Positions 14,323-24,104 of a stretch of 64,000 nucleotides of DNA are shown here, piece by piece. Each line of letters starts with the position of its first letter. The first letter of the stretch is position 1. The notes under the pieces are model-generated. The model was not told the DNA's origin. It was given only the letters and a program-made list of their open reading frames with translations, and searched no databases. Made by a program: the position numbers and the translations under genes. Source of the DNA: Glaciozyma antarctica PI12 (taxonomy: Eukaryota > Basidiomycota > Microbotryomycetes > Kriegeriales > Camptobasidiaceae); NCBI GenBank assembly GCA_002917775.1, contig KZ627161.1, positions 824,417-888,416 on the forward strand. The letters run 5' to 3'.

Positions 14323-15911
14323 ATGGTCAGTCCCGACCGCCCATCTCGACCGTTTTTGACTCTGCTGACCTGGCGCCCCCACCCCAGGCCTCCACCGAGG
14401 ATGCAGCAGCGATGCTCGCCGACTTTGTCTCCTCGCTCGACAACTTGCCGTCCGAGGTCCACCATATCCTCCAGGAGATCGGGCACAAGGCAGACGCGGG
14501 CGTACGACTTTCGCAACAGGGCTGCTTCGCGCGACCAGAACATCCAGAAGCACGCACGTCCTCAAGCGCAGGGAGGGATGGGCTTGCTGGTGGTGAATCC
14601 CAAGGAGGAGGGAGCTATTTCGAAGATCAGGTACGTGGGGAGTCGATGGAGAGAGGTGGCAGAGGACGGGAGCTAAACCCCATCTCAGGAATGACTTCGA
14701 GAAGGCGGAGGCGACAGCACGGGACAAGGTCGCGCTCAGCGAGCGAGGAGTCAGTCTGGTGCGTTCCCTCCAGCTGTTGTAATGGCCCGAGGTCCTGACA
14801 CTGCCGTTATCTTAGCTCTCGCGGCACCTGAGCCGCCTCAACGCACAGCTCGAGCTCCTCACGCCCAACGTCCCTCCACTACCGACCCTCCCCTCCTTCG
14901 CTCCCATCGTTCAAGCACCTCCCGCACCCTCAGCAACTCAGTACAACCCCACCTACAACACGCCAGTCGCAGCTCTCCCAGCTCAGTACCAGAATGGCTA
15001 CTCCGCCGGAACGTATGGGATGGGAACGGGAAGCACGACGATGGGGACACCAGGAGGGCAGCAGCAGTATCCCGGATACAGCTCTCCCGCTGGCGACAGT
15101 GCGTCTTCCCTTCCACCGCACCCCCGGAACCCCGCACTGACTCGTCTCTTTCAGAGCGCAAGATGTCGACTCCGCAATCCGGCGCAGCTCCCGTCCCAGT
15201 CGCCCTCCTCCCTGCCCAGATGCATCCCAACTCCGGCCACTCTCCTCATCCCAACACGGCCTACGCATACCCCTCTCCCCAGCCTCTCGCCGGCGGCACC
15301 TCTCGCGCGCCTGGACGACCTTCGCGCCTCTCGAACGTGTACCCGTCGGCGCAAGGCCAGCAGATTCCGCCCAACGTCAACCACATGCAGCAGCAACAAC
15401 AAGCGCATCTCCACCAGCAGACGCAGCGATTGCAGCAGCAGCAGCAGATGCATCACCTCCAGCAACAGCAGCAGCTCCAGCAGCAGCAGCAGCAGCTCCA
15501 GCAGATGCACCATCAGCAGCAACAACAGCAGCAGCAGCATCATCCTCATGGAGCGCATTCGCAGAAGCGGAAGCGGAGGGACGAAGGAGAGATGGAGGAC
15601 GATGCGGCCGAGGGCGAGGACGGAGCGGACGGGGAGGACTTGACGCCGTACTGCTTCTGCCAGCGACCTAGTTTCGGAGAGGTACGTTCGCTTCCTCCTT
15701 CTCCTGCCACGGGAGCTTTGACGGAGCGTATCGACTGACACGTTCGCTTTCGCAGATGATCGGCTGCGACGCTCCGGCGTGCGCGATCGAGTGGTTCCAT
15801 CTCAATTGCGTTGGGCTCAAGACGACGCCGGAGGGGTCATGGTACTGTTCTCAGTGCGAGCCAAAGGTCAAGGCGGCTGAGAGCGCGGGGCGGGGGAGGA
15901 GTAGGAAGTAG
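14323..15911 (+). CDS. ING-family PHD-finger protein
   Basis: Chromatin reader subunit of a histone acetyltransferase or deacetylase complex (Yng1/Yng2/Pho23 relatives). Exons: 14323-14325 (the ATG alone), 14388-14630, 14689-14758, 14816-15098, 15155-15681 and 15756-15911, about 426 aa. The N-terminal ING helix is MLADFVSSLDNLPSEVHHIL, with RAASRDQNIQKHAR after it. The PHD finger is C-terminal: YCFCQRPSFGEMIGCD, then CAIEWFHLNCVGL and WYCSQC, the Cys4-His-Cys3 set that binds methylated H3K4. A basic RKRR element precedes it. The middle is Gln-rich. The frame shifts by one extra base at about 14489-14491 in exon 2, just after IGHK; sequence on both sides is conserved, so I treat this as one gene and suspect an extra g. 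The start is fixed because ATG is followed at once by gtcagt and exon 2 opens with A-S-T-E-D. Confidence 0.87.
15388..15540 (+). repeat. CAG/CAA glutamine-coding repeat
   Basis: Short runs of cag with interspersed caa, cat and ctc encode a Gln-rich tract with His and Leu breaks inside the ING-family protein. The mixed codons should limit slippage, but length variation between strains is likely. Confidence 0.9.
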
Positions 15912-16133
15912 TCGAGGATGAGCTGTTGGCGGGTTTGCTGTTGTAGCTTGTTCTTTTTTCATGAACGGGGCGTGTCAGCCCATCTGCTGTAGACCTGCTC
16001 TGCTTGAGATTGGCTGCTTTGCTGCTGGTTCGCTTGCGCTTGTCGTCGCACCGACAGGCAAGGGGAGCCTCAGCAGCCAATTTCTTCTCACCCTCTACGC
16101 TCTCCCCCACACGCTTCTCTGCTTCTTCTCAAG

Positions 16134-16811
16134 ATGCTCAAGACGTCCACTTCTCCCGCTACGAAGGACAAAGCTCCGGAGCAGCCTGCAAGTTCGTCCC
16201 CACTCACCGCCCCCTCTCGCGTTCGCTCGCTCATTCTCACTGCAGCAGCTCCGGTCTACACCGCTCCTCGAGAGCCTCCCAAGCCAGCTATCTTCTAATC
16301 AGTGCCCCTCTCTCCCCCTCCAGCAGTCCAGCCGTCCAGCGTTCCTCTCCCATCGAACCCGCAGCCTCCTCGCCAATGCGCTCCGCACCTCTGGCAGGTG
16401 AGCTTCTTCGCTTCAGGACTGGGGGGACGAAGAGCTGATAGGCTGCTCCTAGTATTAATTCTATGGGCCTGTCCCGCCGGAGGTGCGTCCGCTGCTCTTT
16501 GTGGATGCTCGGGGGTCGCTCACGCAACTGCCTCAGGGCTACTGGGCGCAAACGGGCGCGTCTCTCTCGCTCGCTCGTTCGAAGGAGCTCGTGCTGATGT
16601 TTCTCACTTACAGTCTACGGCCCCCATGGCGCTCGCACGGTGTGGGTTCGCGACGGGTACTACTACGAGAGCGAAGACGACCGAGCTTGGTTGGCGTGGT
16701 GCGTTTGAGGATGGGAGGAGCTGTCTACGGAGCTGATATTACATCGCTCGCAGCTTGGGGATCATGGCGGCTAGCTTCTGCTGCTGCTTTACGCCGTTCT
16801 GGTTCTTGTGA
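16134..16811 (+). CDS. Small protein with Cys-rich hydrophobic tail (tentative)
   Basis: A phase-consistent chain of six exons can be drawn: 16134-16191, 16324-16397, 16453-16482, 16537-16555, 16614-16698 and 16754-16811, 108 codons with the stop. The N-terminal part is Pro/Ser-rich. The end reads YGPHGARTVWVRDGYYYES, an acidic EDDRAW, then a hydrophobic Cys-rich tail, LGIMAASFCCCFTPFWFL, that looks like a short membrane anchor. The last two exons are well supported by gctgat branch sites and cag acceptors. The fifth intron (16556-16613) would start with GC (gcgcgt). Exon 3 contains an in-frame TAA directly after its acceptor; it may be a base error or the exon boundary may differ. Function unknown. 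It resembles the CYSTM class in design only. Confidence 0.45.
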
Positions 16812-17058
16812 AGGGGTGGAGAGAATGCGATGCAGTTTTGTTGAGAGCCTGCGACGAGGTTGCTTCGATTTCGTTCTTCTCTGCTCGCTCTTCGCACCAA
16901 GCTCGATACTGAAACATCATCTTTCTCTGAGAGGGTTCGACCTGAGGTGGAGTTCGTCTTCTCCTCGGCGGAGCAGCCGGGGAAGAAGTGGACCTTGCCG
17001 CCTCAACTTTGATTGCGTAGGGGTGCTGGCTGTCCCTCTCCCCTTCTCTCTCCCACAG

Positions 17059-17537
17059 CTCTCCGTCGATTAGCTGCGCCGGTGCCCACCTTTCCTGCTT
17101 CTCTCCAAGATCAACAAGACGGATCGCATGAAGAAGAAGTCTGCGCGGTCTCCGGTGGCGTGGACTCGACATCCCCTCCTCCGGAATGTTCGTCGCAGGA
17201 GACGCCGTTCAGAGGAGCTGCTAACCCTATTTGCAGATGATCCACCGAAGGAGCTTGTACCCATTCGCGAGGCCTGCAGAGGAACGCAGGTGAGGCGCAC
17301 TTCCCTCCCTCCTAGTCAGGTGCTGACCGACTTCGGTGCAGGCTGGCTACTACGCAGAGCCGACGGAACCTGTGCGTAGCTATCTTTCGATTATACCCCG
17401 TTTGCTGACGCCTGCGATTACAGCTTGCAGTTCATCTCACGCGTGAGCAGGCCCTGTCCCTCTTCGAAATCGCACAGACGCTCATTTCTAGCAGAACCGA
17501 CTCTACACCACGCTCCAAGCATTCACTCACACCATAG
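17059..17537 (+). CDS. Unrecognised small protein, 5' end unresolved
   Basis: Three introns with clear donors, gctaac/gctgac branch sites and cag acceptors (17188-17236, 17290-17341, 17372-17423) join four exons in one frame. The product reads QDQQDGSHEEEVCAVSGGVD, then TSPPPEYDPPKELVPIREAC, GTQAGYYAEPTEP, and ends with HLTREQALSLFEIAQTLISS plus a short polar tail; stop at 17535-17537. The frame has no ATG in its first exon, so at least one exon lies upstream; an acceptor just before 17059 is my best guess but is weak. I do not recognise a family. The final amphipathic helix and Pro-rich middle suggest a small subunit or adaptor. Confidence 0.5.
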
Positions 17538-18129
17538 TCACCAGCAGAAGGACTTTCTCGACCGGCACAGATGCCTGACTTGGTGCGTCGTCGCCACCAT
17601 TCCGCTCGTTCCTCGCTGACGGAAGGGCTGGCAGCTTGCTCGTGATCACGACGTACTGCTGCGTCAAGGAGCTTTGCAGTCGGTGGATGTGATCTTGTAG
17701 ATGCCGTCTTTCGTCAATTTTGACACTCGCTAAACCCATCTCTCCAGACCGCCTTCACAAGCTATCGCCTCTTTTTTCGAGGTCGAGGTGGAATCGCCTG
17801 ATGATTTTTTCTTGGGGATTCATTCTCCTTTCCTTGCATTGTATCTGTGCCTGCGAAATTTGGCCAGGAAGGGAGAGAGAGAGAGATCTCTCTGCCAAGT
17901 ACTCGCCCGGCAGAACACCGCCGATCGAACAGTGGGTACTTTCAACCTGTCGAGCTCTCCCACCTCGACAACTCTCCTTCCCTCCTCGCTTCGTACAGTC
18001 TCTCCGAACCCACCAGATCCTCGCCCCAACCATCCAACCACCCCTACGTGCGTCCATCTTGAAGAGGGGCCCGGGGAGCCTCCCGCCATTCGTGTCGTGT
18101 ACTCACGCCTCCCGCGCAGACAACATCTC
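17538..18129. other. Intergenic region with purine/pyrimidine mirror run
   Basis: It holds the 3' end of the preceding gene and the CYSTM gene promoter. Around 17870-17900 a gagaga run abuts atctctct, a short hairpin-like inverted repeat. A 5' UTR intron upstream of 18130 is possible. No further gene was supported. Confidence 0.4.
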
Positions 18130-18814
18130 ATGGCCGCCAACCAGTACTACCAGGGACAGCCCTCGCACGGCCAATCACCTCCCTGTAAGCTTCTCCGCCT
18201 CCCGTCCCCTCCTACCCCTCGTAAGAAGGCGACGAACGACCCACTGACGACTCCTCCTTCCAGACCCTCCTCAGTCCTACAACCAAGACCCTAACGCGTA
18301 CCAGGGCGATCACAACAAGGGCATGTATGGTCAAGGGCAGGGGCAGCAGCAGCAGGGGTACTACCCGCCACAGGTGCGTTTGTTGACACGACGTGTGGAG
18401 GGGGGCCAAAGCTCACTCGTGGGTTCGTTTTGCAGGGAGGACACCAGCAGCACCAGCAGCAGGTTCGTTCTGTGCTGGATGGAAAAGAGGTGGAGAAGGG
18501 AAGCTGACGCGATTTACGCACCCTCAGCAGGGATACTACCCCCAGGGCCGTACGTTCCCACCCGATCACTGCTTCCGAGTCGGCGCTTATCATTCCTTTG
18601 ATCGTGCGCAGAGCCGGGATACGGAGGAGGTCCTCAGCAGGTCTACGTTCAGCAGCAGAAGCCCCAGGGAGGAGGAGCGGGTGGCGCTGGAGGATGCTGC
18701 ATGGGAATGTGCGTGCTTCGCGCGTTTCGAGGACAGGCAGGATGGAGCTGACGATTCTTTCTGAATAGCTGTGCTGGTATCGCGGCGTGTTGTTGCCTAG
18801 ATATGCTTTTCTAA
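18130..18814 (+). CDS. CYSTM-family (Cys-rich tail) membrane protein
   Basis: Small tail-anchored protein of the cysteine-rich transmembrane module class, linked in other eukaryotes to stress and metal tolerance at the plasma membrane. Exons: 18130-18184, 18264-18373, 18436-18462, 18528-18549 (or from 18531), 18612-18708 and 18769-18814, about 118 aa. The body is Gln/Gly/Tyr/Pro-rich with GYYPPQ-type repeats. The tail GGCCMGICAGIAACCCLDML is the classic CYSTM pattern ending L-D-M-L-F. The exon 4 acceptor is a tandem cagcag, so a one-Gln variation is expected. The start codon begins MAANQYYQGQPSHG, right before the repeat region. Confidence 0.85.
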
Positions 18815-19228
18815 ACACGGCAAGAGATCCCTAGGTGAGTTCAGGTTGACAGAGGGAAGGGAGATGCTGACCGTTCGCTGCGTCTCTCCAGGCCACCGCC
18901 TCTCCTCCTACTTTCTGCCAGTCTTTTATACACCACTGCAACTTTTCGGGTCGTTTTGAGAAAGGAGAAAGGTTGGGAGAGAGAGGGAGTCGAGATGAGA
19001 TCCGTTCCGGAGCCTCGCTCGTCCGAGGATGTGGATGTTTCGCAGATCCGCCTTTCCTGTGTGCGGACGGGTGATTGCCTGGACTTCTCAGCCCCGGGGG
19101 AGGACTTCGACCTTGCCGAACTCATAACTGGAAATTAAATTCAGCTGTGTACCCCGCTTGGAATTAAATATCGGCAGGCCTTCCTCGCCTCGCTGCTTCC
19201 CAACCTACACGAACACAGACTCTAAACG
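18815..19228. promoter_or_regulatory. Promoter region of the RanBP1 gene
   Basis: This 414-nt gap holds the CYSTM 3' end and the RanBP1 promoter. Two AT-rich near-copies, ggaaattaaatt at about 19130 and ggaattaaat at about 19160, stand out in the GC-rich background some 60-100 nt before the start codon. They could be core promoter elements; this is inference from position. Confidence 0.4.
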
Positions 19229-20432
19229 ATGGCAGAAGAGGTGAGGAGGGACGCTTTGGGCAAGAAGGTGGCACCTGGGCGGCGATGCGGGCGCGACTCC
19301 TCTTGCTGGGATCGTTCTCTCGTCTTCCACCTAGTCGCCCTCCTTCAGAACCTAGCCAGCTTCCGCTAGCCTAGCAGCGTGCTGACTCCATTTGCTTCTT
19401 CGCAGAACCCTACTGTTGACGCCCCCGCCGCCGAGGAGGAGAGTGGCGCTCACTTCGAGCCCGTCATCAAGCTCGAGGAGGCCGTTGAGGTCAAGACCCA
19501 CGAGGAAGACCGAGGAGTTGCTCTTCAAGATGTGAGTCTCGTAGGAACAAGCGTGCAGGGTGCGAAGGTAGCTGGGACGACGTCTGTCGGCAGGGCTGGC
19601 GGAACGCAGGGCAGCAGATAGCTTACCTCGCGCAGCTCGCTGACCTGCTCCTCTCTTCTCTACGCAGGCGCGCCAAGCTCTTCCGCTTCATCGCCGAGTC
19701 GTCCGAGTGGAAGGAGCGTGGAACGGGAGAGGTCCGCCTTCTTCAGCACAAGGAGTCGCAGAAGGTCCGTCTCGTCATGAGGAGGGACAAGACTCTCAAG
19801 GTCTGCGCCAACCACTACAGTACGTTGGACTCTTCCCCGTCTCAGTGTTCACGTGCTCCTAGTCGAAGATGATAGTGGAGATTGGACCAGGAAGCAGGCG
19901 CTGATGGTTGTTGCTGCAGTTACCCCCGAAATGGCCCTCTCGCCCAACGTTGGATCCGACCGCTCCTGGGTGTACAACGTCGCCGCAGACGTTAGCGATG
20001 GAGTCGCCTCCGCCGAGACTCTCGCCATTCGATTCGCCAACCCCGAGAGTACGCTCATTCTCCGTCCACCCCCTCGTCCATCTCGCTAACCTCTCACTCC
20101 CAGACGCTGGCCTCTTCCGAACCGCCTTCACCGCTGCCCAGGAGACGAACAAGCCCCTGCTTGGCCATGGATCTGTGGCCGCTCCCGCTCCCGTCGTCGA
20201 GAAGGAGGAGGCTGCTCCCGTCGCCGAGAAGGAGGAGGCCGCCCCCGTCGCTGCTGAGGCCGCAAACGAGGCTGCACCTCCTACGTACCCCACCGAGGAG
20301 GGAGTTGTCGCACCTGCTGAGAAGGAAGAGGTGAGTCGTTTCGTACTTGAGGCGAGAGGGGAGAATGCGGAGCTGACCGCCCACTCCGCGCTGCAGACCG
20401 CCGCTCCTGCGGCCGAGGAGAAGAAGGAGTAG
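19229..20432 (+). CDS. YRB1: Ran-binding protein 1 (Yrb1)
   Basis: Cytosolic RanGTP-binding cofactor that helps RanGAP release export and import complexes. Exons: 19229-19240, 19406-19531, 19668-19819, 19920-20048, 20104-20330 and 20397-20432. The Ran-binding domain is clear: [20 protein letters not shown], then [37 protein letters not shown], and the [13 protein letters not shown] core. A Pro/Glu/Ala tail with repeated [19 protein letters not shown] follows. Exon 2 carries one base too many near 19510-19512: the first frame runs to EVKTHEED and the second restores EELLFKM before the splice to RAKLFRF. This is a highly conserved essential protein, so an inserted c in the sequence is the likeliest cause. 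Confidence 0.9.
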
Positions 20433-20900
20433 GCTATCCCCGCCACCACCTTTCCTTAGATCCCCTTCCTTCCTCACCTGCAACCCCTTACATTTCGTTC
20501 CGCATTCCCTACCCCCAGAGCTCCCCCGCTCGCCCTCGATATCCCCCCTTTCTCACGTCCTTTCTTGGGTTCACGTCCCCTTTTGGCCACGCAGCGTTCA
20601 ATACAGCTTCACGTCACCCGATCTGCGCGCTTCCTGAGCTGTGCGGGATGGCTGAGCGTCGTCGTCGTCGCACGAGGACCGAGGCTGAGGAGCACGAGAG
20701 AGGGAGTTTCGAGCTCCTAGTTCGCTGCGCCGGTAGCTGCTCGCAAGGAAGAAATAGCTTGATAGGCTTTGACATCCGACGAGAGGGAGACAAGCCGCAA
20801 AGACGGAAGCTGAGCTCGGCTACTTCGAATTCGAGACGAGGAGCAGCTGCCGAGCGAGCCTCTCCCTCTTCAACCTCGACCAACCGCCCGGCTCGACTCG
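20433..20900. other. Intergenic region YRB1 - PEX2
   Basis: It contains the YRB1 3' end and the PEX2 promoter. A run of cgt/cgtcgtcg occurs near 20660. Reading frames here show no family sequence. Confidence 0.4.
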
Positions 20901-22618
20901 ATGGCAGCACCAGGTCCCAGCAACTCACCTCTCGAGCGCTTCTGGCTCCCACCCCCGCCCTCCATCACCGCCTTGCCCGCTATCCGCAGCTCCCTCTCCA
21001 ACTTCCCCTCGCCCCCTCTCCGCGTCTCTCGCGTCGGCCAACTCGATGCCGCCCTGCTAGACCACGAGCTCGAAGGGATCCTCGGTGGACCTGTCTCCAA
21101 AGCGCTCGCTATGATCGTGCGTCCGTTTGCCGCAAGGAGGAGGAGGAGGAGGAGCTGATGTAGATGAGGCGAGCAGAACCCGGGCAGGAGGAGCTGGGAG
21201 CCCGAGATGACGGCATTGTTGAGGATCGCGGTGCTCAAGATGTCGCTGTATGATCGGGGAGCAACGTACGGGTCTGGATTGCAGAACCTCAAGTACCGGA
21301 ACGAGTGGAAGCACGGCGACGGACGTGAGCTCGTCTCCTGCCCTTCTTGGAGGTCCTTGACTGACCGGAGCTCTCTGCAGTACAATCGACTGCAGTGGAC
21401 TCCTCCCTCTTGCCGGTGCAGAAAGCCGCGTACATGACGCTCCAGGTCCTCCCCGCCTACCTCCACTCGCGGCTCCGCGACCGCATGCTTTCCTCCTCTT
21501 GGGGCGACGAACCGCTCCCCGCTTCGTGGTTATCATTGGTGGACGTTCGCAGAGCTTCCAAGAGCCGGCGGAGAAGAACGGGCGAGAAGAAAGAGCAGAA
21601 GAGGAGCTGGAGTGGAAGCGCGTCGTTTGGGAGCTGCTCAGTGTTGGGGAGAAGCTGGGGGCTGTGGCGGGGCTCGTCAACTTTCTGGTCTTTCTCTACG
21701 ATGGGAGGTGAGTGCGATGTGTAGACTGCTGGTCGAGGGAAGCTGAGTAGCGATCTCGCAGGTACCGAACTCTGGTCGACCGCGTTCTCGGAATGCGACT
21801 CATCTACGCTCAGCGATCCATCAACCGCAACGTCAGCTTCGAGTTCCTCAACCGCCAACTCGTCTGGGAGGCATTCACCGTTCGTCTCTCCCTCTCTCGC
21901 AACCGTAGCTCGCTAACCCCTTTCGCAGGAATTCCTTCTATTCCTCATGCCCCTCGTCAACCTCCACCGCCTTCGCCTCCGCGCCTCCCGGCTCCTCGTT
22001 TCCACCACCTCCAACTCCAAAATCCTCTCTACAGTCCTCTCCGCCCTCCCTGCCCCTCTCCTTAAAGCCCTTCGCCTCACCTCCCGTCGTACCCCTCCCG
22101 CCCCGACCCTCCAGCTCCTACAGACCCCAAAGCACGCCCCCAAGGTCCTCTCTACTCTCCTACCACGTACCACGTGCCCAATCTGCTATACTGCCTCAGC
22201 TGCACCGCCCACGATGCCGGGGGAGGAGGATCCCAGCGACCCTGCGACTACGACAGCGGCGCTCGCGCACCTCGCCAGCGCAGCTGCTGCGAGCGGGGAT
22301 ACGGGAGTCAAAGTCCCGTACGTGACGGACTGTGGGTGGGGGTGCAGGTATTGCTATTGGTGCGTGGTGGGCAAGTTGGTGGCGTGTGAGGAGGAGGGGG
22401 AGGAGGCGTGGAGTTGCTTGAGGTGCGGAGGGGAGGTGAGGGCGGTGGAGAGGGAGGTGGCGGAGAGGGTGGAAGGTGAGGAGGAGAGAGGGGACGGTGA
22501 AGAGGAAGAGGAGGATGAGGAGGAAGGGGTGGAGGAGAGTTCGGAGAATGGGATTGTGGTGGGGGAGGAGAGCGAGGTCGAATCGGTGGCGTCGGAGCAG
22601 GAGCGATGGACACAGTGA
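20901..22618 (+). CDS. PEX2: Peroxin-2, RING-finger E3 of the peroxisome import machinery
   Basis: Peroxisomal membrane ubiquitin ligase subunit that, with PEX10 and PEX12, ubiquitinates the PEX5 receptor for recycling. Exons: 20901-21116, 21177-21324, 21381-21707, 21762-21879 and 21929-22618, about 500 aa. Family hallmarks: LERFWLPPPP..., LKYRNEW, the YRTLVDRVLGMRLIY block, NRQLVWEAFTEFLLF and a C-terminal RING with CPIC and CRYCYWC...C..C pairs. The extreme C-terminus is strongly acidic. Total coding length is one base short (1499 nt). The frame change lies in exon 3 between DRMLSSSWGDEPLPASW and the second frame reading FQEPAEKNGREERAEEELEW, roughly 21500-21570. Both flanks belong to the same protein. 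The stop is 6 nt from the stop of the minus-strand neighbour. Confidence 0.86.
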
Positions 22619-22624
22619 AGCAAT

Positions 22625-23885
22625 TTATAGCTTTACCACCTGCGACTTAGTGTACCCCAGCTCTCCCAGAATCCCAGCTACAGGTCCTTGCGAAAGGTCT
22701 CGCGCTCGAGGTCCTGCGACCGTCGCAACCATCCTACACAGCTCGTCAGCCTCCTCCCGCGGCCATGAAAACGCTCTACTCACCCATCAGGTCCGCAAAC
22801 AACCACCATCACCTGCTTCTCCTGCTGTCCAGGCCCTATCCACTTCTCCAGCGCCTTCTTCTGCACGCGACCTGCGACGAGTTCGGAGCTCAATTTGGTT
22901 CCCTTGTCGGGCCGATCGACGAGGTAGCGGATCGAGAGTCGAGAAGGGTGCTCGGACGCCATGCTGTCGAGAGAGGGCTTGAGGAGGATGTCGGAGGGAG
23001 AGGGGGAGGAGTAGATGAGGGAGATGGTGGGAGTGGACGAGGGGGAGGCCTTGAGGGCTGATTCGATGTACTGGTACGCTGGCGTAATTCCAGTACCTCC
23101 GACAATCTTCGAAGATAAATTAGCGCGTGTATCTACGAGAAGAAGGGGCGACTCACGAAGACGAGCTCGTCGATACCGTCTGTGCGAGAGTCCCAGGTAA
23201 CGACGGGACCGCGGATCCTCATTTCGTCGCCTGGAACCAGTCGGTGCATCCAGCGCGAGACTTCTCCATCGTCGTATCGCTTGACGACGAGCTCGATTTC
23301 TCCAGTGCCGTCTCGGTCAAAGGAGGAGGCGTGGAGAGGCTGATGGATCGCGTTCACGCGTCAGCAAGCCGTATATTCTTGTTGATCCCAGAATGCACTC
23401 ACTGTATAAGGCCGCTGAATCTGGAGATCTGGCTGCATCACGTAGATACTGAGGACGGGGTTGGCGGGAGAGGTCGAAGGAGGAAGGAGGGATGGCGGCA
23501 GCGCGAGCTTGACCAGCGACGTGTCCTTCGTCAACGGCGTGACCGAGCGCACAGTGACACCCGTAAATCGATCCTGGGACAGTCCAGCGTCGCCTCTTTG
23601 CGAAGCCCAGGCAGCCCCTCCTGCGAGAGCAAGGACGCCGAACGCTCCGCCGATCGCCAGGCGTCCTCGTGGCTTTGATGGTGTTGGTGCGGTCCCGTAC
23701 GATCGTGAAGGCTCTCTTGAGAGCTTCAGCCGAAGGTGAGGAGCTCCGTTCGACGGTCCTGCGGCGAAGGTCGCGCCGAATCGAGAGGAGAGCTTTGACG
23801 AGCTTTCCCTGCCCGATCGGCACCCTGTGAGGGGCGATGGCGCTTGCCGAAGCGCTGAAGAGCAGTAGGTTCGATAGCCAGACAT
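22625..23885 (-). CDS. Mitochondrial cytochrome-b5-reductase-like flavoprotein (Cyc2-like)
   Basis: FAD/NAD(P)H oxidoreductase of the ferredoxin-reductase fold, probably on the inner mitochondrial membrane. Exons (minus order): 23885-23403, 23339-23157, 23106-22784 and 22733-22625, 365 aa. The N-terminus MSGYRTYCSSALRQA is Arg/Ser-rich like a targeting peptide; one membrane span, IGGAFGVLALAGGAAWAS, follows a basic stretch. FAD binding is shown by QRPYTPL, NAD(P) binding by IVGGTGITPAYQYIES and CGPDGM, and the tail by GPVAGILGELGYTKSQV. Fungal Cyc2, involved in cytochrome c maturation, and NADH-cytochrome b5 reductase share this plan; I cannot separate them here. Introns are 49-63 nt with standard signals. 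The upstream open frame lacks another ATG, fixing the start. Confidence 0.82.
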
Positions 23886-24104
23886 GGCGGAGTCGCAAAC
23901 CGAGTTGGAGATGGGAGGAGAAAGGAGAGAGCAAGCGACGCGTTGGTCGGCGAGTGTTTGTCTCCTCAGTTCTCCCCTTCCTTGAGCCGAGGAGCGAACG
24001 GTTCTTTCTCTCCACAAGGATGGAGGACTCGGCGTCAAGGTTCGAGCAATACCCTAACATCTTCCAGCAAGGCAGCCTTTAACTACTGACACCCTCTCCC
24101 TCCT

